Source of the DNA: Mycobacterium sp.
Lineage (GTDB): Bacteria; Actinomycetota; Actinomycetes; Mycobacteriales; Mycobacteriaceae
Reading direction: 5' to 3'
Assembly (NCBI GenBank): GCA_029256565.1
Contig: JAQSXQ010000186.1
Span: forward strand, 1-5,332
DNA: 5,332 bases
Positions 1 through 5,332 of this stretch are shown piece after piece. Position numbers and translations under genes: made by a program. The stretch's first letter is position 1. Every line of letters begins with the position of its first letter. Under the pieces are notes generated by a model, which was given only the letters and a program-made list of their open reading frames with translations, ran no database searches and was not told the origin of the DNA.

Positions 1-3
1 CAT
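1..3 (-). other. Possible start codon of a fifth operon gene, cut by the window edge
   Basis: The aldehyde dehydrogenase stop (TGA at 5-3) overlaps an ATG at 3-1, giving TGATG, a common coupled stop/start arrangement. It would continue the pattern of overlapping genes. Only the start codon is inside the window and no clear Shine-Dalgarno sequence precedes it, so this is tentative. Confidence 0.25.
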
Positions 4-1538
4 CAGTCGGCGTACCAGTTCGGCAGGTCGTCCTGGAGGTCGACCCAGACCGACTTGATCCGGGTGTAGTGCTCCATCACGGCCTGGCCGCCCTCGCGTC
101 CGTATCCGGATTGCTTGTATCCGCCGAACGGAACGAGATGGTTGATCGTGCGGGTGGTGTTGACCCAGATCAGTCCAGCGGCAATGCCGGCGGCGACGCG
201 GTGGGCGCGGCCGACGTCGCGGGTCCACACCGACCCTGCCAACCCGTACTCCGTGTCGTTGGCCTTGGCGAGGGCGTCGGCTTCGTCGGTGAAGGTTTGG
301 ATTCCGGTCACCGGACCGAAGATCTCCTCCCGGATCATCTTCATGTGGCGGTTGACGCCGTCGAGGATCGTCGGCGAGTAGTAATACCCGTCGGCCAGTG
401 GCCGCTCCGTGGGCCGGGTGCCGCCGCAGACGAGCGTCGCACCCTCCTGAGTGCCGCTTGCGACGTACCCGGCGATCCGATCGCGGTGCTGTGCGGAGAT
501 CTGTGCGCCCATCTGGGTGCGCTCGGACAGCGGGTCGCCGACGCGAATGCTGCGCGCCAGCGTTGCGAAGCGATCCAGGAATTCGTCGTGAATGGCTTCC
601 TGCACGAAGATTCGTGACGCCGCCTGGCACGTCTGACCGGCGGCCGAGAAGATGCCGTAGGCGGTCCGATGCACTGCGGCGTCGAGGTCGGCATCGGCGA
701 AGATCAGCGTCGGGGACTTGCCACCCAGTTCGAAGGTGACGAGCTTGAGGTCGTTGGCCGCAGTGGCGGCGATGTGCTTGCCGACCTCGGTCGAGCCGGT
801 GAAGGCGATCTTGTCGACGCCCGGGTGGGCGACCAGTGCGGCCCCGGCTTCCTCGCCGAGTCCCGTCACCACGTTGAACACGCCGTCGGGCAACCCGGCT
901 TCGGCGATCAGTTGAGCGAACACCACCGCGGACACCGAGGTCTCTTCGGCGGGCTTGAGGATGATGGTGTTGCCGCCCGCCAGCGCGGGGGACAGCTTCC
1001 ACGCCAGCATGAGTAGTGGGGAATTCCACGGAACGATCGCGCCGACGACGCCGACGGGCTCTCGACGGGTGTAGCTGAAAGCCGTTGCGGCCTGCGGATG
1101 GGTCTCGCCAAGCACGGTCTGGGCGACGCCGGCGAAGTACTCGAAATAGCGCACCACGGCGTCGATCTCGGCCCGCACTTCACGGACCGGCTTGCCATTG
1201 TCACGCGACTCGATGACGACGAGTTCCTCGCGGTGGCGGTCGACGACTGCCGCGATCTTGGTCAGGAAGCGACCACGGTCAGCCGCCGATACGGCGCCCC
1301 ACGGTCCCTCGAACGCGGCGCGGGCTGCCCGCACGGCACGGTCGACGTCCTCGGCGCCGGAGCGGGGCAGCGTGGCCCACACCCGCCCCGAGCGGGGTTC
1401 GTAGGAATCGAAGGTCGCGCCGTCGATGGCGGAAGCGGGGGAACCGGCCACGAACATCGACAGGTCGGCGACGTCGGAGCCGGACTGGGGGTCGGCCAGC
1501 GCGGCGACGTCGGACGGGCGGTGGGTGGTGGCTGTCAT
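3..1538 (-). CDS. NAD-type aldehyde dehydrogenase, last complete gene of the operon
   Basis: A 511-residue cytosolic aldehyde dehydrogenase (ALDH superfamily) that would oxidise an aldehyde to its carboxylate. Visible landmarks are the WNSP motif with Asn171, LKPAEET with Lys195 and Glu198, FTGSTEVGK (nucleotide-binding glycine Gly248), the general base Glu270 in FELGGKSP, the catalytic Cys304 in GQTCQAASR, Glu405 in EEIFGPV and the C-terminal PFGGYKQSGYGRE block. Every catalytic residue is present. Glu198 sits where Glu195 of human ALDH2 binds the adenine ribose, which favours NAD+ over NADP+ (inference from family knowledge). The first ~28 residues are a low-complexity extension before the conserved core. 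The ATG at 1538 is preferred over Met28 because AGGAGG lies 7 bases upstream. Its ATG overlaps the stop of the alcohol dehydrogenase gene (ATGA), so it probably acts on that enzyme's aldehyde product. The exact subfamily and substrate are not recognisable. Confidence 0.95.
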   Translation of the reverse strand: MTATTHRPSDVAALADPQSGSDVADLSMFVAGSPASAIDGATFDSYEPRSGRVWATLPRSGAEDVDRAVRAARAAFEGPWGAVSAADRGRFLTKIAAVVDRHREELVVIESRDNGKPVREVRAEIDAVVRYFEYFAGVAQTVLGETHPQAATAFSYTRREPVGVVGAIVPWNSPLLMLAWKLSPALAGGNTIILKPAEETSVSAVVFAQLIAEAGLPDGVFNVVTGLGEEAGAALVAHPGVDKIAFTGSTEVGKHIAATAANDLKLVTFELGGKSPTLIFADADLDAAVHRTAYGIFSAAGQTCQAASRIFVQEAIHDEFLDRFATLARSIRVGDPLSERTQMGAQISAQHRDRIAGYVASGTQEGATLVCGGTRPTERPLADGYYYSPTILDGVNRHMKMIREEIFGPVTGIQTFTDEADALAKANDTEYGLAGSVWTRDVGRAHRVAAGIAAGLIWVNTTRTINHLVPFGGYKQSGYGREGGQAVMEHYTRIKSVWVDLQDDLPNWYAD

Positions 1539-2665
1539 GACGAGACCTCCTGTGGCAGTAGGACGGGTTTGATTTCCTGGAAGCTCTGCATCCGCGTCAT
1601 CACGGAGTCGACGTCACCCAGTGGATAACGACCGCTGATCAATCGGTCGAAGGGCAGCCGGTCGGCGAGGCGTTCGAGGATCGTGAGTGCAGTGCGGTAG
1701 TGCGAGAGGTCACCGGAGAACGATCCGATGACGGTGAGGTTCTTCTTGGTGATGGTGCCTGGCGCAACGGCGGTGGTACCCGCTCCGAGCTGGCCGACCA
1801 CCAGGTAGCGGCCGTCCGGGCCTGCCATCTCGACTCCCTCGGCGAAGGCGGCCGGATGTCCCGAGAACTCGGCCACCAGATCGGCGCCGAGGCCTCCCGT
1901 GGCGTCGAGGACCATCGCCAGACGGTCGACCGGATCGGGATGCGTTGCAAGTGATATGACCTCGTGCGCACCGAACTCCGAGGCGATCTCGAGGCGTGCG
2001 TCGGGTGCGCCCACGGTGATCACCCGACCGGCACCCGCTTCGGCGAACAGTCCGGTGGCGAGGATTCCCAGTGGGCCTGCACCCTGAACGACGACGGTGT
2101 GCTCGGGCCCGACTCGGCCGGCTTGCTCGACCGCGTTGACGACGGAGCGCAGCGCGCAGCTCGCCATGCTGGCGAGGTCGTCGGGGATGGCGTCGGGTAC
2201 TCGAACCCGGCCGGAGCCCGGAAGGACGTAGGAGTGTTGTGCCAGCCCACCGAGCAAGTGCGGCCACTGGTTCATCGTGCCCTGGCCGTAGGGAATCTTG
2301 TTGCGGCACAGAGTCGGCCGCTTCCTGGCGCACATGACGCAGTGGCCGCAGACGGCGTGCGTCCACAGGATGCGGTCACCGATCCGCAAGGGTTGCCCGG
2401 TGGAGTCGACGTCGGCGCCGTCGCCGATCGCGATGATTCGACCGACCATCTCGTGACCGAGTATGAGCGGCAGCTCGACCGGGATGGCCAGGGTGCCCTC
2501 CCAGCAGTGCACGTCGGTGCCGCACAGCGAGCAGGCCACGATCTCGACCAGCAGGCCGCCCGCCTCGACGGTCTGGGGGACGGCCACCTCTTCGAGCTTC
2601 AGCGGTTCGCCGAAACCTCGGACGACGGCCGCTCGGGTGTACTCGGGCAGCGTCGTCGCCTTCAC
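1535..2665 (-). CDS. Zinc-dependent medium-chain alcohol dehydrogenase
   Basis: A 376-residue MDR-superfamily alcohol/polyol dehydrogenase. Predicted catalytic zinc ligands are Cys48 (in SLCGTDVH), His71-Glu72 (GHE) and Cys170. His53 is in the proton-relay position. Four structural-zinc cysteines occur as C106-x2-C109-x2-C112-x7-C120. The Rossmann motif is GAGPLG, residues 195-200. At the end of the second Rossmann strand, where NAD-preferring members usually have Asp, this protein has Gly219 (VGAPDARLE), so cofactor preference is uncertain. The general look recalls threonine/sorbitol dehydrogenase-like proteins and the family annotated as phosphonate-associated alcohol dehydrogenases, but the substrate cannot be assigned. 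The GTG start at 2665 is chosen because GGAGG lies 7 bases upstream, it overlaps the transporter stop as GTGA, and the conserved domain begins right after it. An ATG at 2788 would add 41 Arg/His-rich residues translated from the transporter gene. Confidence 0.93.
   Translation of the reverse strand: MKATTLPEYTRAAVVRGFGEPLKLEEVAVPQTVEAGGLLVEIVACSLCGTDVHCWEGTLAIPVELPLILGHEMVGRIIAIGDGADVDSTGQPLRIGDRILWTHAVCGHCVMCARKRPTLCRNKIPYGQGTMNQWPHLLGGLAQHSYVLPGSGRVRVPDAIPDDLASMASCALRSVVNAVEQAGRVGPEHTVVVQGAGPLGILATGLFAEAGAGRVITVGAPDARLEIASEFGAHEVISLATHPDPVDRLAMVLDATGGLGADLVAEFSGHPAAFAEGVEMAGPDGRYLVVGQLGAGTTAVAPGTITKKNLTVIGSFSGDLSHYRTALTILERLADRLPFDRLISGRYPLGDVDSVMTRMQSFQEIKPVLLPQEVSS
1546..1551 (-). promoter_or_regulatory. 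Ribosome binding site of the aldehyde dehydrogenase
   Basis: AGGAGG lies 7 bases upstream of ATG 1538, within the last codons of the alcohol dehydrogenase gene. It is the strongest Shine-Dalgarno sequence in the window and supports the long N terminus over a start at Met28. Confidence 0.8.
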
Positions 2666-4008
2666 CGCCCAACCTCCGCCACGTCGGGAGTGACGATGAC
2701 GGGCGTGGTGGCGCGGACCTTGCCCCAGATCGCCATGACCAAGAAGCTCAGCAGGCACACTCCGGCAATGTACGACGCGACGGGCCACGTCTCGCCACCG
2801 CTACGAATCAGCAGCGATGCGGCGATCAGCGGTGTGAATCCGCCGACGATAGCGGCGCCGAGCTGGTAGCCCAGCGATGCGCCAGTGAACCTGACCTTCG
2901 TGTCGAACAGGGCTGAGAAGTAGCTCGCCTGCGCGGCGTACATCAGCGAGTGCGCGACTGCGAGTCCGACGATCAGCGCGATCCACAACGTGGTCGTCGA
3001 GCCGACGCCCGCGAGCCAGAAGAACGGGAACGCGAAGAGCACCATGAATCCGGCCCCTGTCATGTAGACGGCCCTCGTGCCGATCCGGTCGGCGAGCATG
3101 CCGAACGCCCCGATCGTGAGTATGGCGACGACGGAGGCGACGAGAATGCCGTTGCGGGCGTTGGATTCTCCTGCACCATTCTTGGCCAGCGTGAGGGCGA
3201 AGACGGTGATCAGGTAGAACGTGCAGGTTTCGGCGGCCTTGGCGGCGAAGGTGATGAGAATTCCGCGCCGACCGGTGCGTAGCGCCTCCACGAGGGGAAT
3301 GCGCTTCTTCTCTTGCTCCGGTTCAGCGGACCGCGCGGCGATGGCCGCGGCGAACTCGGGCGACTCGGTGATCGCCCGCCGGAGCCAGATCCCGACCAGC
3401 ATCAACACCGCGCCGAGGATGAACGGGATGCGCCAACCCCAGCTGAGGAACTGGTCGTCCGGCAGCAACATGAAGGCGCCCAGCACCAGGCTGGCCAGGA
3501 CGAGACCCGCGTAGATGCCCATCTGAGGGCAGCTGCCGTAGAAACCGCGTCGGCCTTCGGGGGCATGCTCGATGGTCATGATGGATGCGCCGCCCCACTC
3601 GCCGCCGTGCGCGAGCCCCTGGAGCACGCGCAGCGTTACCAGCAGGATGGGCGCCGCGGTGCCGATGGTCTCGTAGGTCGGCAGGAGCCCGATGCCGACG
3701 GTCGAGATGCCCATGAGGGTGAGCGTGGCGATGAGGACGCTCTTGCGTCCCACCTTGTCTCCGAAGTGGCCGGCGATGATGCCGCCGATGGGTCGGGCCA
3801 CGAAGCCCACACCGAAGGTGGCGAGTGCGAGCAAGGTGCCCACGGCCGGGTCCTCGCTGTGGAAGAACAGCGTGCCGAAGATGGTCGCCGACAGCGCGCC
3901 GTAGAGATAGAAGTCGTAGAACTCGAGCATCGAGCCGATGCCGCTGGCCAGCGCGACGCGCCGAACCAGTCGCTCGTTGGGCACCGTTGCCCCCGTGGTG
4001 GTGGTCAT
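2662..4008 (-). CDS. MFS transporter, metabolite:H+ symporter (MHS) family
   Basis: A 448-residue inner-membrane secondary transporter with about 12 hydrophobic segments (roughly 19-46, 57-80, 89-109, 117-140, 160-182, 190-210, 249-275, 286-308, 313-334, 340-362, 375-399, 407-428). A charged central loop lies at about 211-248. Hallmarks of the MHS branch (ShiA/ProP/KgtP/PcaT-like) are IGSMLEFYDFYLYG near the N terminus, the loop 2-3 motif GHFGDKVGRKS (80-90), RVLQGLAHGGEWGG (127-140), ESPEF after helix 6 and RFTGASLGYQLG (373-384). Characterised relatives import carboxylates, betaines or shikimate with protons, so uptake of the pathway substrate is likely; the actual substrate is unknown. The ATG at 4008 has AAGGA 5 bases upstream and overlaps the CoA-transferase stop (ATGA). 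The reading frame stays open upstream to 4749, but that part is Arg/His/Pro-rich shadow of the CoA-transferase gene. Confidence 0.94.
   Translation of the reverse strand: MTTTTGATVPNERLVRRVALASGIGSMLEFYDFYLYGALSATIFGTLFFHSEDPAVGTLLALATFGVGFVARPIGGIIAGHFGDKVGRKSVLIATLTLMGISTVGIGLLPTYETIGTAAPILLVTLRVLQGLAHGGEWGGASIMTIEHAPEGRRGFYGSCPQMGIYAGLVLASLVLGAFMLLPDDQFLSWGWRIPFILGAVLMLVGIWLRRAITESPEFAAAIAARSAEPEQEKKRIPLVEALRTGRRGILITFAAKAAETCTFYLITVFALTLAKNGAGESNARNGILVASVVAILTIGAFGMLADRIGTRAVYMTGAGFMVLFAFPFFWLAGVGSTTTLWIALIVGLAVAHSLMYAAQASYFSALFDTKVRFTGASLGYQLGAAIVGGFTPLIAASLLIRSGGETWPVASYIAGVCLLSFLVMAIWGKVRATTPVIVTPDVAEVGR
2673..2677 (-). promoter_or_regulatory. Ribosome binding site deciding the GTG start of the alcohol dehydrogenase
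   Basis: GGAGG lies 7 bases upstream of GTG 2665, within the end of the transporter gene. It supports GTG as the start rather than the ATG at 2788. Confidence 0.75.
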
Positions 4009-5258
4009 GATCGTCCTTGGTTGGTTGAGATCGGTTGGCGGGTGGGGCCGATGACGCCGGCCTCGGTCAGTTCGTCCAAAACGTCCTGCGGGTAAGCCAA
4101 TTGGCCGCGCAGCACGTCGTCGTTGTGTTCGCCGAGCACCGGGCCGGGGGCGTGAATGCGGCCCGGCGTGCGCGACAGCTGCGCGATCAGTCCCTGCATG
4201 CGCAACGCTCCGAGGGTGGGGTGGTCGACGGTGACGACGCTGCCCCGCTCGGAGAAGTGCGGGTCGGTGGCGATGTCGGCCGCGCTGTACACCGGACCGG
4301 CCGTCGCGCCGACCGCGTCGAAGGCGGCCAGCACGTCGGCGTTGTCGCGGCTGCCCACCCAATGGGTGATCGCGTCGTCGATCTCGTCCCGGTGGGCTAT
4401 TCGCCCGGAGATGTCGCCGAACCACTCGGCTTCGGCCAGGTCCGGACGTTCGACGACGCGCATGATGCGCTGTGCGGTGGAGGTGGTGGCGCCTGACAAC
4501 GCGATCCACCGGCCATCTCGCGTCTGGAAGCACTCGCGGGGAACGTTGAAACCCGTCCGGCTGCCCTGCCTGGTCGGCAGCGTGCCGAGTTGGTCGTAGG
4601 CCGACGTCTGGGCGCCGAGGATCCAGAACAGTGGTTCGTAGATGGACAGGTCGACGATCTGGCCCTCGCCCGTGGCCTCCGCATGTCGCAGCGCGACCAT
4701 CGTCGCGAAGGCTCCGGCGAGTGCGGCGACGCCGTCGGCCAGCGGCCACTGCGGCAGCACGGGGGGACCGTCAGCTGCACCGTTGGTGTCGGCGAAGCCT
4801 GACATGGCCTCGGCGATGGTGCCGAACCCGGGGCGGGAGCTGTAGGGCCCGGTCTGCCCGAAGCCCGAGACCCGGACCACCACCAGCTTGGGGTTGGCGG
4901 CCAGCAGGTCCTTGGGGTCGAGGCCCCACTTCTCCAGGGTGCCCGGGCGGAAGTTCTCGATGAAGACGTCGGCCTCGGCCAGCAGTCGGCGCATCACCTC
5001 CGCGCCGCGCGGGTCGGAGAGGGCGAGGCTGACGTCGCGCTTGTTCCTGCCAACCAGTGCCCACCACAGGGATTCGCCGTCCTTGCGCCACTCCCACTGC
5101 CGCAACCCGTCGCCGCGGGGATGCTCCACCTTGATCACGTCGGCTCCGAAGTCGCCGAGCAGTGTCGCCACCATGGGCCCGGCGTAGATGGTTGCGGCAT
5201 CCACGACGCGCACTCCGGTGAGGGGCGGATCAGCCGCACCAGAAGTTGTATCAAACAT
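4005..5258 (-). CDS. Class III CoA-transferase (CaiB/BaiF family), first gene of the operon
   Basis: A 417-residue family III CoA-transferase, the usual length for formyl-CoA:oxalate, carnitine and bile-acid CoA-transferases. It moves CoA from an acyl-CoA donor to a carboxylic acid through an aspartyl-CoA intermediate. Landmarks are LTGVRVVDAATIYAGP (13-28), FGADVIKVEHPRGD (37-50), RNKRDVSLAL (71-80), VFIENFRPGTLEKWGLD (98-114), VSGFGQTGPYSSRPGF (130-145) and the predicted catalytic Asp175 in PLADGVAALAG. The acceptor acid is not deducible. The ATG at 5258 is the furthest upstream start possible because an in-frame TAG lies at 5270-5268. No Shine-Dalgarno sequence precedes it, whereas the three downstream genes have one, which suggests leaderless translation. 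The first seven codons (TTT GAT ACA ACT TCT GGT after ATG) are unusually AT-rich for this DNA, probably because they are part of the palindrome at the promoter. Confidence 0.95.
   Translation of the reverse strand: MFDTTSGAADPPLTGVRVVDAATIYAGPMVATLLGDFGADVIKVEHPRGDGLRQWEWRKDGESLWWALVGRNKRDVSLALSDPRGAEVMRRLLAEADVFIENFRPGTLEKWGLDPKDLLAANPKLVVVRVSGFGQTGPYSSRPGFGTIAEAMSGFADTNGAADGPPVLPQWPLADGVAALAGAFATMVALRHAEATGEGQIVDLSIYEPLFWILGAQTSAYDQLGTLPTRQGSRTGFNVPRECFQTRDGRWIALSGATTSTAQRIMRVVERPDLAEAEWFGDISGRIAHRDEIDDAITHWVGSRDNADVLAAFDAVGATAGPVYSAADIATDPHFSERGSVVTVDHPTLGALRMQGLIAQLSRTPGRIHAPGPVLGEHNDDVLRGQLAYPQDVLDELTEAGVIGPTRQPISTNQGRS
4014..4018 (-). promoter_or_regulatory. Ribosome binding site of the MFS gene
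   Basis: AAGGA lies 5 bases before the ATG at 4008, inside the last codons of the CoA-transferase gene. It decides the start within a reading frame that is open for another 741 bases upstream. Confidence 0.6.
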
Positions 5259-5269
5259 TTGATTAAACT
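5244..5269. promoter_or_regulatory. Imperfect 26-base palindrome, probable repressor operator
   Basis: Read on the plus strand the arms are AGTT-(GT)-ATCAAA, a CA centre, then TTTGAT-(TA)-AACT. Ten of 13 base pairs are symmetric, with a perfect core of 6+6 bases (5250-5263). The site has only 6 G/C out of 26 in a strongly GC-rich neighbourhood. It covers both the -10 hexamer and the start codon of the CoA-transferase, so a dimeric regulator bound here would block transcription of the whole operon. Length and symmetry would fit TetR, GntR or MarR-type proteins, but the family cannot be told from the site alone. No regulator gene lies inside the window. Confidence 0.6.
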
Positions 5270-5294
5270 AACTCGCGTGTGACGGCCAGCACAA
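5265..5294 (-). promoter_or_regulatory. Putative leaderless promoter of the operon
   Basis: On the minus strand the hexamer TAGTTT (5270-5265) matches the actinobacterial -10 pattern TANNNT. It ends 6 bases before the A of the CoA-transferase ATG, so transcription would start at or next to that A. A weak -35 candidate, TTGTGC (5294-5289), sits 18 bases upstream. The absence of a Shine-Dalgarno sequence fits a leaderless transcript. The -10 element lies almost entirely inside the palindrome. No experimental start site is available. Confidence 0.5.
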
Positions 5295-5312
5295 GTCCCG
5301 AGTGAAAGTGGG

Positions 5313-5332
5313 ATGCGATACGTGGTCGACGG
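5313..5332 (+). other. Possible start of a divergent gene, truncated by the window edge
   Basis: An ATG at 5313 opens a frame reading MRYVVD that runs off the window. A plus-strand TANNNT hexamer (TAAACT, 5264-5269) lies upstream, inside the palindrome. There is no convincing Shine-Dalgarno sequence and too few codons to judge coding character. A divergent regulator gene would be a typical partner for the operator, but this is speculation. Confidence 0.15.

Noticed and set aside
1098..1628. Plus-strand open frame of 176 codons opposite the aldehyde dehydrogenase and its junction with the alcohol dehydrogenase
   Set aside because: It is Gly/Arg-rich, has no motif and crosses two real genes on the other strand.
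2666..2788. ATG start at 2788 for the alcohol dehydrogenase
   Set aside because: It would add 41 low-complexity residues encoded inside the transporter gene. GTG 2665 has a well-spaced GGAGG and the same stop/start overlap as the other junctions.
1964..2869. Plus-strand open frame of 301 codons opposite the alcohol dehydrogenase
   Set aside because: It is antisense to a gene with intact catalytic motifs and has no recognisable domain. Long antisense frames are expected in GC-rich DNA.
3313..4095. Plus-strand open frame of 260 codons opposite the transporter
   Set aside because: Its composition is Asp/Glu/Gly/Arg-rich as expected from the reverse complement of a GC-rich membrane protein gene, with no domain.
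4009..4749. Upstream extension of the transporter reading frame by 247 residues
   Set aside because: The extension is Arg/His/Pro-rich with no membrane character, overlaps the well-conserved CoA-transferase in another frame, and a proper ribosome site and MHS N terminus occur at ATG 4008.
4005..5258. Naming the CoA-transferase caiB and the cluster a carnitine/betaine pathway
   Set aside because: The family match is at the fold and motif level only. MHS transporters and CaiB-family enzymes serve many substrates and nothing here points to carnitine specifically.
5296..5313. Short inverted repeat TCCC...GGGA as a possible second operator or hairpin
   Set aside because: The arms are only four bases long and the inner positions do not pair, so it is likely chance.

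Overview
The window is a compact catabolic gene cluster from a GC-rich bacterium. High GC content, GTG/ATG starts, dense 4-base gene overlaps, strong GGAGG ribosome sites inside the cluster and a TANNNT-type -10 placed for leaderless transcription all fit an actinobacterium, possibly Mycobacteriales (Mycobacterium/Mycolicibacterium/Rhodococcus-like). The genus is an inference from style, not from a marker gene.

Layout: four complete genes lie on the minus strand and are read from right to left. They are a class III (CaiB/BaiF-type) CoA-transferase (4005-5258), a 12-helix MFS symporter of the metabolite:H+ symporter (MHS) type (2662-4008), a zinc-dependent medium-chain alcohol dehydrogenase (1535-2665, GTG start) and an NAD-type aldehyde dehydrogenase (3-1538). 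Each of the three junctions is a 4-base stop/start overlap (ATGA, GTGA, ATGA). The last stop codon overlaps an ATG at the very left edge (TGATG), so a fifth gene may follow outside the window. No terminator is visible. The only non-coding stretch is 5259-5332 at the right edge, upstream of the operon.

Control: a 26-base imperfect palindrome (5244-5269), strikingly AT-rich against its surroundings, covers both a TANNNT -10 hexamer and the start codon of the first gene. That start has no Shine-Dalgarno sequence and an in-frame TAG 12 bases upstream. The simplest reading is a leaderless, repressor-controlled operon promoter whose operator extends into the first codons. A divergent gene may begin near the right edge, but too little of it is present to tell.

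How the genes may work together: the symporter imports a small organic compound. The alcohol dehydrogenase and aldehyde dehydrogenase can oxidise alcohol to aldehyde to carboxylate. The CoA-transferase can convert a carboxylate to its CoA thioester for further breakdown. All key catalytic residues are intact in the three enzymes. The substrate cannot be named from the sequence. No mobile elements, RNA genes, CRISPR arrays or pseudogenes were seen.
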